64,000 nucleotides of DNA from Chloroflexota bacterium. Its GTDB lineage: Bacteria; Chloroflexota; Dehalococcoidia; JACPQD01. The translations under genes were made by a program, and so were the position numbers. Below the pieces are notes generated by a model, which saw only the letters and a list, made by a program, of their open reading frames with translations, was not told the DNA's origin and made no database searches. The DNA is taken from positions 62,001 to 126,000 of the forward strand of contig JACPQD010000068.1 of assembly GCA_016190665.1 (NCBI GenBank), written 5' to 3'. Below are positions 18,047 to 27,585 of the stretch, in pieces. Every line of letters starts with the position of its first letter. Position 1 is the first letter of the stretch.

Positions 18047-18553
18047 CTAATGTCCGCGAGCACGGCGAATACGCGCCTGGAATGCGTCGGCCTCGGCGCG
18101 CGTCAAGCTGCCGTCGGCCACCAGACGATTCAGCAGTGCCCCGGTGCCGAAGACGGTCACATCTGGATTCAAACTCATGCATGCTTGCCTGGCAAGGGCA
18201 TCGTCGGTGGCTATGTCGAAGCCTCTGGAGCAGGCGATGGCGATTGAGGCGGACTCCCCCTGTCCGAGCTGACCCTTCATGGTTAGTTCCGCGTATGCCC
18301 AGACCTCCTCGGACGAGTCGTCGACCGACACACGCGATAGATGGCCTTTTCTTTCCAGGTCTTCGAGGAGATTCGCCAATCGGGCGCCTTTTGCCGGCCA
18401 CCGGCGGGCTTCCTCAAGGACCTGTTCAGTAATGCAGAGGCAACCGGGAGGAAACAGCAGCGCGACCTTCTCCAAGGCATCGGCGACGTACAACCTTGAG
18501 ACCACGTCGTTATCAAGAATTATCCTTCTCGAAAAAGGCATCTGCCCGACCAT
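18047..18553 (-). CDS. PIN-domain-like protein paired with XRE/ImmA-IrrE regulator
   Basis: A 168-residue protein with acidic residues in the order expected for a PIN nuclease: IILDNDVVSRL at the start, a glutamate in TEQVLEEARRW, LGQGESASIAIACSRG and IATDDALAR. It begins 8 bp after the stop of the XRE/ImmA-IrrE gene. A divergent homologous pair with the same gene order is at 21267-22929. Likely the effector (toxin or nuclease) of a two-gene module. RNase activity is inferred from the fold only. Confidence 0.7.
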   Translation of the reverse strand: MVGQMPFSRRIILDNDVVSRLYVADALEKVALLFPPGCLCITEQVLEEARRWPAKGARLANLLEDLERKGHLSRVSVDDSSEEVWAYAELTMKGQLGQGESASIAIACSRGFDIATDDALARQACMSLNPDVTVFGTGALLNRLVADGSLTRAEADAFQARIRRARGH

Positions 18554-18561
18554 TCAGACGG

Positions 18562-19698
18562 TCAGGCCGGCACCAGGTCGTCGGCGGCAATGTCCTCGCC
18601 CAGTTCCTCCCTGAGCTCGTAGTAGTTCTTCCGCAGCAGCTCAGCGAGCTTTTCAAGAGATATCAGCTTTGCCCTGTAAGCTTCGTAGGCGAGATACTTG
18701 TAACTTCGAGGCAGTACCTCGGGCGGTTCGTCTTGCTTTGCGGAATATCCCAGGAGCCGGGCAATCGGAGAGGACGGGATTTGCTGTCCGCGAAGTTCAT
18801 CCCACCTGGTCGACGACATGTGCCTCAATGAGACCAATCGCCATCCCATCGCTTCAAAACTCACTCCGAAGTACACGGCGAGTCGAAGAACAATTCGTGA
18901 CAGCGCATTCTCCCTTTCGACGGTGACCAGGCGCGCGAGCAAGGTCCCTACCGTCTTCCTGGGCATAAGGAACGCAGCGGCAAACGCGTCGGCGAAGCGT
19001 TCGGCCGGCTTCCTGCTTTCAAAAGCGGGCAGAAGATCGATGTGAGCCAGATGGTCCCGGTGGGCGACATAGTGACCGTATTCGTGGGCTATCGTGAACG
19101 TGCGCCTTTGTGGAGGATGATTGGAGTTAATGAGAAAGCACGGGGCGACCCCGCCGTCCACGGCCAAAGCGCCTGAGAAGGCGTCTTGCTCCGGCAGGTG
19201 GAATACCCTGGCGCCCCTCTTCTCTTCAAGCAACGCGGCAATGTCTTTGATAGGCTCACTGTCCAAACCGAGCAAACCTCTCTCGGCGGCTGCCAGTTCC
19301 TCCGCGTAGGCCCAGCCGGGTTTGTAAGCCGAGTAATCCGGTGGACATGGAACGTCCGGCAGCTTCATGAGCCTTGCGAGATTCCGGTAGTCCCGGCACA
19401 GCTCCTGGAAGGTGCGGACCGTCTCGCTGGAGATAGTGTTGTCAGCAGCCGTGAGCAGGACCGAGAAGGCTGTGTCTGTCTCGTCATTCTCAAGGAAGAA
19501 CCCTAACGAGCGATGATAGAGTTTCGCCAGTTCATAGAGCTCTATTCCCGATACCTTCCTCTTTCCGCTCTCAAGCTCCGACATCGTGGACAAGCCCAAC
19601 CCCAAAGCTGCCCCGGCTTGCTTCAAGGTCAAGCCGGCGGCCCTTCTTGCGAACTTCAGTCTGGAACCAACTACCTCAGGCGAAAGCTCCGATATCAT
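18562..19698 (-). CDS. XRE-family regulator with ImmA/IrrE metallopeptidase domain
   Basis: N-terminal helix-turn-helix (about residues 10-65, GSRLKFARRAAGLTLKQAGAALGLGLSTMSELE split across it), a helical linker, then a DUF955 zinc-protease domain with HEYGHYVAHRDH at about residue 190 and a downstream ERFADAFAAAFLMP helix carrying the third ligand. Proteins of this build are cleaving regulators or antitoxins. The ATG follows a GGAGGGAG site. It is followed directly by a PIN protein. An imperfect palindrome upstream (19733-19751) could be its operator. Confidence 0.82.
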   Translation of the reverse strand: MISELSPEVVGSRLKFARRAAGLTLKQAGAALGLGLSTMSELESGKRKVSGIELYELAKLYHRSLGFFLENDETDTAFSVLLTAADNTISSETVRTFQELCRDYRNLARLMKLPDVPCPPDYSAYKPGWAYAEELAAAERGLLGLDSEPIKDIAALLEEKRGARVFHLPEQDAFSGALAVDGGVAPCFLINSNHPPQRRTFTIAHEYGHYVAHRDHLAHIDLLPAFESRKPAERFADAFAAAFLMPRKTVGTLLARLVTVERENALSRIVLRLAVYFGVSFEAMGWRLVSLRHMSSTRWDELRGQQIPSSPIARLLGYSAKQDEPPEVLPRSYKYLAYEAYRAKLISLEKLAELLRKNYYELREELGEDIAADDLVPA

Positions 19699-19732
19699 GC
19701 CCTCTCCCTCCCGGACTTCGGAAAAACAGAAG

Positions 19733-19751
19733 TTTATTTATCATAAGTAAA
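19733..19751. promoter_or_regulatory. Candidate operator upstream of the XRE/ImmA-IrrE gene
   Basis: Imperfect AT-rich palindrome TTTATTTATCATAAGTAAA, 35 bp upstream of the minus-strand XRE start, in a GC-rich background. HTH antitoxins usually bind such a site to repress themselves. This is inferred from position and symmetry only. Confidence 0.4.
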
Positions 19752-19842
19752 TTACTACCTGGATTTTTCGCTGTCAATAGGTGGAATACTCAATTTGGCC
19801 ACAATTGTTGTCGGCTTGTGCGCCAGCCGCTGGCCCAGCGCT

Positions 19843-19983
19843 CCACCGATAATGGACCTTCAGTGAGTTCAGGGCGATGTGCCGGCGGATGCGGGTCTCG
19901 TGCTGGAGGCGGCCCATCACAATGCCGGGCGCCACCCCTACGTCCTGAGCAAACCGTTCTATAACAGGCCGACTGAAAGCGCC
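19843..19983 (-). pseudogene. Relic of a HigA/ImmA-IrrE-type antitoxin C-terminus
   Basis: One frame encodes FSRPVIERFAQDVGVAPG then IVMGRLQHET...ALNSLKVHYRW. This is the well-known C-terminal block of HTH + ImmA/IrrE antitoxins (pattern 'AxxxGIAPGIVVGRLQHDG...NGLKxRYxW'). No HTH or protease domain and no plausible start precede it, so only the tail survives. It sits between the XRE module and the DUF5615/DUF433 pair, as another broken piece of the same accessory zone. Confidence 0.55.
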
Positions 19984-20041
19984 GTTGACATGTTGAGAGA
20001 CGCTGACCACGCTGCTCCAGTGCGCTTGCTGCCACTGATAC

Positions 20042-20416
20042 TCACCGAGTCGAAGGCCCGGAGCCCTGACTCCCGCGTACCCGTACTCGACGGTCCGTAA
20101 CGACAAGAAAATGGCCGAGCTCGCTGGCGTGAGTGGCAAGAACGTGGTTGAGGCGGGCAATTTTGAGGGCAAGGCTGGTACTGGAGAGCCGCAAGAAGAT
20201 CACTCCGACATGGGGGAGTCCGCGCCGGAAGACCAGTTCACCGAAGTCACGGTCGTTGGCGATAAGAACCCGGCCTTCACGCTGGGCGATCTCGAGGATC
20301 TGTTGGTCCGCAAGAGATGGGGCATAGTCGCTGGCCACCGTGGTGGCGTCATGGCCCAGACTCTTCAGATAGGCGGCGAGGCGAGCGTCCGAGCTTTCAT
20401 CAACAAGAAACTTCAT
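20042..20416 (-). CDS. DUF5615 PIN-like toxin
   Basis: 124 residues from an ATG that overlaps the stop of the upstream DUF433 gene (ATGA). MKFLVDESSDARLAAYLKSLGHD is the DUF5615 opening, with DYAPSLADQQILEIAQREGRVLIANDRDFGE split over the second acidic site. DUF5615 proteins are PIN-like and are usually encoded beside DUF433, as here. Likely toxin or RNase of a type II pair. The last residues (RVRGSQGSGPSTR) look unconserved. Confidence 0.82.
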   Translation of the reverse strand: MKFLVDESSDARLAAYLKSLGHDATTVASDYAPSLADQQILEIAQREGRVLIANDRDFGELVFRRGLPHVGVIFLRLSSTSLALKIARLNHVLATHASELGHFLVVTDRRVRVRGSQGSGPSTR

Positions 20417-20685
20417 ACCCGGGCCATGCGGGGTCCAATGGCTTTGCGTCGAGTTTGGGCCGGGCGCCCTGCCTCTACAGCGGCACGGGCATAGGCGAGG
20501 CAAGCTTTGATGTCTTCTTTCGTTAGTCGCGGAAAGGCTGCTAACAGGTCTTGAAGGTCGGGGTTCTCCTCCAGGTGCCGGAGGACCACCTCCACAGGAA
20601 TCCGGGTCCCTTTGACCACCGGCTTGCCGGCCATAACGCTTGGGTCCCGCATGATCCGGTCTTGATATCGTTCTGGTGTCATCAT
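20413..20685 (-). CDS. DUF433 antitoxin
   Basis: 90 residues. The DUF433 signature is clear: DRIMRDPSVMAGKPVVKGTR then IPVEVVLRHLEENPDLQDLLAAFPRLTKEDIKACLAYA, a winged-helix-like fold. A GGGGGAAC stretch precedes tandem ATGs at 20685 and 20682; either may be used. It overlaps the DUF5615 gene by 4 nt, so the two are coupled. Pairing of DUF433 with DUF5615 is a recognised toxin-antitoxin arrangement. Confidence 0.83.
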   Translation of the reverse strand: MMTPERYQDRIMRDPSVMAGKPVVKGTRIPVEVVLRHLEENPDLQDLLAAFPRLTKEDIKACLAYARAAVEAGRPAQTRRKAIGPRMARV

Positions 20686-21266
20686 CGTTCCCCCACTCTT
20701 ACGTACCGTGAGTATAGCAGGTTCTCGTTGAGCAAACAACGAGCTGTCAGAACAAAGATGAGTGCTGAATGATGAAAACAGCCTTCAGCCACCAGCCGTC
20801 AGCAGGCAACCCCCGGCCTCCGGTCCCTGACGCCCGGCCTGCGACTTCGCGTCTTCGCGTGAGCCCCGCCCCCGGTGTGCCTCATTCCGCATTCAGCATT
20901 CAGCATTTCTCGTCCCCCGCCCCTCTTTCATCACTCATCATTCATCATTTCAGGCTTGGGCCGGGGGTGGAGGGCTGATCGCTGAAAGCTGAAGGCTGAC
21001 CGCTTTTTCATCATTCAGCATTCATCACTCATCATTTCTCTTCAGCGTCCGGCAGTTCTCGGTCACGGTGCGCACGACGTTCTCGGAGGTGCCCTGGCGG
21101 GATCTCTATCGCTTACTCCCTGCCTTGTTCGTCAGACGGCGGTTCCTGTGAGAACTATCGTCAAGTCTTTCTTGAAAACGCACAACATTCTATTGAGCGA
21201 ATGCCAGGAATATGTTAGACTGGTGAATGCAATATTGTTGTCGTCCGATTGCAGAGGGAGGGAACT
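20686..21266. repeat. Repeat-rich intergenic region with a gene 3'-end fragment
   Basis: Holds several dispersed words: CATTCATCATTT runs, GCTGAAAGCTGAAGGCTGACCGC and C-rich CCCCGGCC stretches. At 21040-21079 is a 40-nt segment that matches 23248-23287 with two mismatches. On the minus strand it reads VVRTVTENCRTLK, apparently the tail of a lost gene. The promoter of the following plus-strand XRE gene must lie in the last 100 bp. Confidence 0.5.
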
Positions 21267-22406
21267 GTGGGCGCAGCAAGCGGTCACACACCAAACGGGC
21301 TGGCGTTACGGATCAAGAAGGCACGTGAAAGAGTCGGCATGACGCAGGAAGACCTTGCCCTTAGAGCAGGTCTACCGGCGCCTCAGAGCATGTCGCAGAT
21401 TGAGAGGGGGGAAAGAGCCGTCAAAGCTATCGAGCTGGGCCGCATTGCCGAGGCGCTGCATTTGAGCATCGTCGATCTGGTGACGCCGGCGCCCGCGCCC
21501 GCCAAGGTACTGTGGCGCAATCCGCCCGTCACGGGACAAAGCGATGCGGAGGCCAAGTTCCTCGAAAGATGCCGCAACTATCGGCTGGCTGAACAATGGG
21601 CGGCGGTGCCGGCCCCTCCCCCTCTTAGACAGGCGAGTCTGCCGAAACGTCTGGACGATTATCAGTTTGCCGAGGGGCTGGCTTCGGACATTCGAGAATG
21701 CTACGGATTCGGGAAGTACCCGGCGGCAACGCTGGTCCGAACCTTAGAGGAGGACGTTGGGGTCAAACTGCTGTATGAGGCGAACCTCGAAGGTTCGGCC
21801 GCATGTTCTTACCAGGATTTCGGCGCCGCGATGCTCATAAACGCGTCAGAGGTCCCCTGGCGAAGGAACTACAGCATCGCTCACGAACTGTTCCACCTCG
21901 TGACCTGGAACGCAATGCCGCCGGAGACACTGGAGGCTGACGAGGAACGATGGCCGAAAGTGGAGACCCTGGCCAACGTCTTTGCTTCGGCACTGCTGCT
22001 GCCGACCGAGGCGGTCGAGAGACGGGTACACGAGAGGCAGAAGAATAGGTCTCTGAAACTGATCGACCTCATAGAGCTGGCGCGGGTATTCGACGTATCC
22101 ACCGAGGCGCTCTTATGGCGCCTGGCCAACATGCGGCTGCTAGCCAGGCGAAAGGTGGAAGACCTTCTCGACAACCCTGAGTTGAAAGCTCTTGATCTTG
22201 CGTCACTTCGCGAATATCCGTATAGAGAGCCCGAGCTCGTACCCTCGCGATTCCTCAATCTTCTCGTGACCGCCTATGCGAAGGGAGAGGTGTCTCTAGG
22301 GCGCATAGCGGAGATGACGGGGATAAGTCTGGTCGAAGTGCGAAGACGGCTGAAGGCTTTCCGCCAGGAAGGGAACCTTGGGCAAGCTGAACTGCGTGTT
22401 GCTTGA
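21267..22406 (+). CDS. XRE-family regulator with ImmA/IrrE metallopeptidase domain (second module)
   Basis: HTH at about residues 14-65 (RIKKARERVGMTQEDLALRA, SQIERGERAVKAIELGRIAE), then a DUF955 zinc-protease domain with HELFHLVTW and LANVFASALLLP helices. 379 residues from a GTG at 21267 that has an AGGGAGGG site 5-6 nt upstream; the open frame extends a few codons more. Same architecture as the 18562-19698 protein but only distantly similar. The C-terminus carries a short HTH-like region (LGRIAEMTGISLVEVRRRL). Overlaps the PIN gene by 29 nt. Confidence 0.82.
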   Translation: MGAASGHTPNGLALRIKKARERVGMTQEDLALRAGLPAPQSMSQIERGERAVKAIELGRIAEALHLSIVDLVTPAPAPAKVLWRNPPVTGQSDAEAKFLERCRNYRLAEQWAAVPAPPPLRQASLPKRLDDYQFAEGLASDIRECYGFGKYPAATLVRTLEEDVGVKLLYEANLEGSAACSYQDFGAAMLINASEVPWRRNYSIAHELFHLVTWNAMPPETLEADEERWPKVETLANVFASALLLPTEAVERRVHERQKNRSLKLIDLIELARVFDVSTEALLWRLANMRLLARRKVEDLLDNPELKALDLASLREYPYREPELVPSRFLNLLVTAYAKGEVSLGRIAEMTGISLVEVRRRLKAFRQEGNLGQAELRVA

Positions 22407-22929
22407 CGCCAACATTGTGATCGAGACGCACGAGTTGGGAATTTGGGAGGAGCTGCTGGATTCGGTCACTGTCACCCTGCCGTCCGTCGTGATTGACAGA
22501 GAAGCCCGGTATTTCTTTGACCCGCTCGCGGGTGCCAGCGGCATAGCGCTTCGGCGGCTGTTGGCCGAGGGCCGCCTCCACGTGATTGAGGCCACCGGAG
22601 GAGAACTGCTGGACCTCAGCAATCAGTTCGACAGGGTGTTCATAGAGCGGATCGACGAAGGAGAGGCTGAAGCACTCTCCGTATTGATGGCCGGCAGACT
22701 CCCTGGCTATCTCTTCTGCACCGCTGACGCTCCCGCTATTCGCGCCTTGGCACTGCTCGATATGGCTGAGCGAGGGACTTCGCTGCAGAGGTTGCTGTCA
22801 TCCGTCGGGTTGACGAAGCGAGTCGAAGCGCAGTACACAGACGAATTTTTCAAGCGCGTCCTGGAGGAAGGGCAACGTATGCGACTCCAGGGCATCGGTC
22901 TCGCCCCCGGTTCTCGCTACAGGGTGTAA
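22378..22929 (+). CDS. PIN-like effector of the second XRE/ImmA-IrrE module
   Basis: 183 residues from a TTG preceded by AGGAAGGGAAC, read as MGKLNCVLLDANIVIETHELG. The early aspartate (LLDANIVIE), later IDEGEAEALSVLMAG and the FCTADAPAIRALALL motif match the acidic positions of a PIN nuclease. Its start lies inside the XRE gene (29-nt overlap), so translation is probably coupled. A 46-nt fragment of this gene also occurs at 17793. Substrate unknown. Confidence 0.7.
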   Translation: MGKLNCVLLDANIVIETHELGIWEELLDSVTVTLPSVVIDREARYFFDPLAGASGIALRRLLAEGRLHVIEATGGELLDLSNQFDRVFIERIDEGEAEALSVLMAGRLPGYLFCTADAPAIRALALLDMAERGTSLQRLLSSVGLTKRVEAQYTDEFFKRVLEEGQRMRLQGIGLAPGSRYRV

Positions 22930-23311
<382 letters not shown>

Positions 23312-24610
23312 TCAGAAGTTGGTCAACTCCGCAAAAGCCCTTATTGCAAAGCTATCGGTCATGCCTGAAACATAGTCCAGAACCGCGTGACGATAGTCCT
23401 TTTCTTCGGCGATGGCATATACGACGTCGTTAGAAAGCCTCATCTTGTTCCTCTCTTGTGGGCTGAGGTCAGAATACTTGATGATCCAGTCGTCGAGGAA
23501 CGTTCCGACCAGAAGAGGAAGTCGCTTCTTTCCATTATGTAGCCTGGACGCGGTCTTTGCCCCCGCGTGCAATCCGCAGAGCGACTGGTAAATGGATCGC
23601 AGGATGAGATCCGCGTACTTGTTGAAGTACCCCAGGCGCTTGTGGACGTAGATATGGTGCTCGCTGAATTGTCTCACCTCCCTGAGCAGGTCGAGGTAGC
23701 GGCGCGAGAATCGAATGCCCTCCTGCGGCGTACTGCTGTCGCACAAATCGATTATGAAGTTGTGCATTAAGATAGTGTTGTTTATGTCTCGGAGGGGCAC
23801 ATCAGTGGCTTTCCTGATGGCCGTTCTCAGCTCGCTCAATTGGCGATAACTCAAGATGCCGAGTCTAATTGCATCCTCGATGTCTCGGCCGAGATAGGCT
23901 ACCTTATCTGCAATCTTGACGACGCAGCCCTCCCACGTATACGGGGCGCACTCGCTGGCGCTGCGAATCTTATAGAGGTCGATGGTTTGGTCTCTCGGCC
24001 TGATAGAATTGTCATCCACTTCGCCGCAGTGGCAAATTATTCCGTCCCTGACGGCGTAAGTAAGGTCCAAGTTCTTCTGCCTGCCATGCGGGTCCGGCAA
24101 GGTCTCAATCTTGTCTGCGAACCATAGGCTGTTCTTTTCATGCCAGAAGCTGTCCTGCAGGTCTTCGGCTGCGATACTCTTGAGGACCTTCTCCCCCGTG
24201 TGGCCAAAAGGGGCGTGGCCAATATCGTGACCGATCGATATCGCGTCGGTGAGCTCGGTATTCAGGCCCAAAACGTTGGCGATAGTGTGGCTAACCGAGG
24301 CCACGTGATGGACATGTTCTATCCGGGTGCAGATATGGTCGTTCCGCGCTGCCAGGAAGACCTGTGTCTTGTGTTTTAGCCGCCTGTAGGCCAAAGAGTG
24401 AAGGAGACGATTATAGTCACGCGCGAACGGACTGCGCGGGTCATCCTCCCTGGCATAAAGTTCAACCTGACGAGCTATGTACTGGCTCCATCGGGGATTC
24501 GCTGGGTTGGCGGCGACACCTTCGAAACTCTTGTTCAAACTGCGATCTCCTAGTTTGGGAAGCCCGCGATTTGCGGGCGTGCGAATGCGGTTGATGGTGA
24601 AGCGATTCAC
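23312..24610 (-). CDS. dgt: dGTPase-like deoxynucleoside triphosphohydrolase (HD domain)
   Basis: HD-superfamily phosphohydrolase that splits dNTPs (typically dGTP) to nucleoside and tripolyphosphate. The HD site is seen in TRIEHVHHVASVSHTIA and SIGHDIGHAPFGHTGEKVL, with RLLHSLAYRRLKHKTQVF before it and YLGRDIEDAIRLGIL after. The GTG start at 24610 overlaps the res stop as GTGA, which gives 432 residues and ties translation to res. Placement as last gene of a type III restriction operon suggests a defence role by dNTP depletion, though general nucleotide housekeeping is also possible. Confidence 0.85.
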   Translation of the reverse strand: MNRFTINRIRTPANRGLPKLGDRSLNKSFEGVAANPANPRWSQYIARQVELYAREDDPRSPFARDYNRLLHSLAYRRLKHKTQVFLAARNDHICTRIEHVHHVASVSHTIANVLGLNTELTDAISIGHDIGHAPFGHTGEKVLKSIAAEDLQDSFWHEKNSLWFADKIETLPDPHGRQKNLDLTYAVRDGIICHCGEVDDNSIRPRDQTIDLYKIRSASECAPYTWEGCVVKIADKVAYLGRDIEDAIRLGILSYRQLSELRTAIRKATDVPLRDINNTILMHNFIIDLCDSSTPQEGIRFSRRYLDLLREVRQFSEHHIYVHKRLGYFNKYADLILRSIYQSLCGLHAGAKTASRLHNGKKRLPLLVGTFLDDWIIKYSDLSPQERNKMRLSNDVVYAIAEEKDYRHAVLDYVSGMTDSFAIRAFAELTNF

Positions 24611-27585
24611 ACCTCGCTGGCGCTGGTAACCACCTCGAAGGACACGTCCAGGGCTTCGAAATGGCGCTGCCCGCAACGCACCTTATCGGCTTCGCTGGTC
24701 CGCAACTTCAAGAAGTCGCGTGTTCCTTTCGTCTCGCGCACGAGGTAAAGCGTCTGGTCGCCGTGTTTCAGAATGGCCCAATCGGGATTGTATTGGCCCA
24801 CGGGCGTTTCTACCTTGAACCAGTCGGGGAGCTTGACGAATAGCCTGATATCCTCCCGCTCGTCCAGTGTTCGGGCAAACTCGCGCTCGATTTCCGAATC
24901 GTACACGACGTACTCGTAAACGGACTTCTTGACCTGTTGGGCCGCCAGGTAGTTGATGACCTCCTCATTCTTGAATAACAGCATTTCCCATTCGGCTTCC
25001 GCGCCAGCTCCAAGGAGGCGTTCGTACTTGATGCCGTCTACCAGTAAGCGGTGGAGCTCGTATTTGACCACGGATGCCACTGCATCCATGAAGCGCTGGG
25101 GATTATTGAAGAACTCATCCAACCGACCGGACTCCTTGAGGATGCGGACGAGTGTCGAACGAGTCAGTTCCGTTTCGTTTTGCAGGTAGGCCAGCAAATC
25201 GGGGAGGGGACGGGTGTTGTAGTCGACACCCTCTTCCGAAATGCTGAGGGCTGTCGTGGTGACGCCACGGTTAGCGACCTCCACCTGACCGGTCTCGACG
25301 CGTATTTTGGGGATTTCGATGCGTTCCACGCGCTTGATCCCGTCGACGGCGCGGCGGACCAGATCCTCTGTGTCAAACTCAACGCGGTAGGTAGTCTTGG
25401 GCTTGATGCGCTCCCACAGCGCCTGGAACTCAGGGCTGAGCTGAACCTCTTTGCGCAGGCGGTTGGGGCCCTCGTCTTTCTCCTTACGGATGTGGCGCTC
25501 GATCTGGCAGGACGCCAGGAGATCAATAACCGCCGGTGCAATGTCGGCGTGGACGTCGGGGAGGCCGAGGCGGAAGTCCAGGCGGCGCGGGTCGAAGGCC
25601 GGTTGGATGCGTCCCTCCGCATCGAGAATCTTCTGCTCTACCAGGGCGTTGCGGATTTCCTCGGCGGCCTCACGCCCGATAGGCTTCTGTTCCCCGTCAA
25701 CGATTCGGGTCAGTTTGCACAGCGCCATCAGGGGCACCTTGCCGAAGGTGACGCCGCACTCCTCTTCGTACTCGGTTTGCAGGCCGCGCGCAAAGTCTTC
25801 GTAGCTCTCATTGGCGAAGACGTAGAGCTTGTTGACGGATTCGTCCGAAACGCGGAAGCCGTTCTGGTCGACCGGCAAACGAAGGCCCCGTCCGATCGTC
25901 TGGCGGCGTTCGCGCTCGGAGCTCATCTCGCGCAGATTGCATATCTGGAAGACGTTAGGATTATCCCAACCTTCGCGTAGTGCGGAATGGCTGAAGATAA
26001 AGCGCAGAGGTTCTTCGATGCTGAGCAGGCGCTCCTTGTCTTTCATGATCAGGTCGTAGACTTCGTCGTCAGCCTGGGTATCGCCCCGCGTGTCCTTCAG
26101 GACGCCCTTCCGGTCCTGGGCGAAATAGCCGTTGTGGAGCTTGTCGACCGGCTGTTTCAGCCATTCCAGCGGCTGGTAGCGGGCGTCGTTGGCCAGTTCC
26201 CTCAACGCCTGTTCAAAAGCCAGGGCGAACTTGCCCGCGGTTGGCTTGCCCTGCTCGTCGTAATCGCGGTAGTTGGCGACGCGATCGATGAAGAACAAGG
26301 TGAGCACTTTGATGCCGCGCGCCTGCACCTGAAGCTCCTTTTCCAGATGGCGCTTGAGGGTGTGCGTGATCTGGACCCGCCAGACGTCCTCGCGCAACCC
26401 GCCGATTTGCTCGCCGGTGCGTAGGATGCGCCCATTGTTGAAGCGGATGTACTCGTTCCCCGGTTCGGCGTTGATCTCGGCGATGGAAAAGCCGTCCTGG
26501 TAGTGCGCGCGCTCGTTGGAGACCGAGTAAAGGTCCGCACCGTTCCTGACCATGATGGATTTCTCTTTGGGGCCGTTCTCGGTCTGAACGTGGATGCGCA
26601 GCCTGGCCTTGATGCCGGTCTTATAGTCGATTTGCTCCACGCGCACAAAGGCGTCGTTGGCTGTGCCCTCGGCGGTAGCGCTAGCGACCACAATCTGCTT
26701 GACAAGCTTCAACTCGAAGGCGCGCACCGGGTCGAGTCGATAGACCAGGTTGTAGGGGTTCTTATGCGTGGCCGAATAGCGGAGGGTGCATAGCGGGTTC
26801 AGGGCCTTGATGGCTTCCTGGGCCTTGTCGGTGCTGTCGACGCTTTGAGGCTCGTCGATGATAACGATGGGCCGCGCCGCCTGAACGAACTCAATGGGCT
26901 GACGGCCGGAGAGGCGGTCGCTCTCCTTGTAGATGACGTTGCTCTTCTTCTCATCCTCCGTGCCAGCGAAGTTTTTCCGGAAGGCGTCGATATTGATCAC
27001 CAGGATTTGCAGGGTGTTACTGACGGCGAACTGGCGTAAGCGGTTGACCTTCTTCGCGTCGTAAACGAAATGCTCGAAGGACAGGTTGTTGTAGAGGGCG
27101 CGGAAGTGGTCGGTGGTGATCTGGATATTCTTGAGCACGCCCTCGCGGATGGCCACGCTGGGGACGACGATGATGAATTTCTGAAAGCCATAGCGCTGCG
27201 ACAGCTCGAAGATGGTGCGCAGGTAGACGTAGGTCTTGCCGGTGCCGGTTTCCATCTCCACCGAGAAGTGGGGACAGCGCCTGGCAGAATCCGCCGGGCC
27301 ATCGAACAGCTCCCAGGCGTCCAGCGGCGCGGCCGGCTCCGGGATCTCTATGTCGTTGCGCGTCTGCACCGCGCGCGCATTGTCGAGAAGCTTGTCCTCA
27401 GACATCAGGAGCCGGTTAGCTACGCCCAACTCCGTCCGCGCCTGCCCGGCGAAAAGCCCACCGTAGTCCCCCACCTGGATGACGCTATACTCGGGTGGGC
27501 CCTGGGGCTGGCTCACGAAGAGCTCCGTGATGGCCGCGATCGCGTCCAGTTGGAACTGCTGGTTAGGGTCGAATTGCAGCTTCAT
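24607..27585 (-). CDS. Type III restriction enzyme, Res subunit
   Basis: 992-residue helicase-nuclease that cuts DNA with the Mod subunit. Walker A ETGTGKTYVYLR near residue 112, DEPQ box VIIDEPQSVDS, SATHKNPYNLVYRLDP (motif III), and REGWDNPNVFQICNLR / RQTIGRGLRLPVDQNG (motifs V and VI). The C-terminal domain has the endonuclease pattern NPDWAILKHGDQTLYLVRETKG (PD...ExK-like). Start is an ATG overlapping a small upstream ORF by 4 nt. Follows mod and precedes dgt on the same strand. Confidence 0.93.
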   Translation of the reverse strand: MKLQFDPNQQFQLDAIAAITELFVSQPQGPPEYSVIQVGDYGGLFAGQARTELGVANRLLMSEDKLLDNARAVQTRNDIEIPEPAAPLDAWELFDGPADSARRCPHFSVEMETGTGKTYVYLRTIFELSQRYGFQKFIIVVPSVAIREGVLKNIQITTDHFRALYNNLSFEHFVYDAKKVNRLRQFAVSNTLQILVINIDAFRKNFAGTEDEKKSNVIYKESDRLSGRQPIEFVQAARPIVIIDEPQSVDSTDKAQEAIKALNPLCTLRYSATHKNPYNLVYRLDPVRAFELKLVKQIVVASATAEGTANDAFVRVEQIDYKTGIKARLRIHVQTENGPKEKSIMVRNGADLYSVSNERAHYQDGFSIAEINAEPGNEYIRFNNGRILRTGEQIGGLREDVWRVQITHTLKRHLEKELQVQARGIKVLTLFFIDRVANYRDYDEQGKPTAGKFALAFEQALRELANDARYQPLEWLKQPVDKLHNGYFAQDRKGVLKDTRGDTQADDEVYDLIMKDKERLLSIEEPLRFIFSHSALREGWDNPNVFQICNLREMSSERERRQTIGRGLRLPVDQNGFRVSDESVNKLYVFANESYEDFARGLQTEYEEECGVTFGKVPLMALCKLTRIVDGEQKPIGREAAEEIRNALVEQKILDAEGRIQPAFDPRRLDFRLGLPDVHADIAPAVIDLLASCQIERHIRKEKDEGPNRLRKEVQLSPEFQALWERIKPKTTYRVEFDTEDLVRRAVDGIKRVERIEIPKIRVETGQVEVANRGVTTTALSISEEGVDYNTRPLPDLLAYLQNETELTRSTLVRILKESGRLDEFFNNPQRFMDAVASVVKYELHRLLVDGIKYERLLGAGAEAEWEMLLFKNEEVINYLAAQQVKKSVYEYVVYDSEIEREFARTLDEREDIRLFVKLPDWFKVETPVGQYNPDWAILKHGDQTLYLVRETKGTRDFLKLRTSEADKVRCGQRHFEALDVSFEVVTSASEV

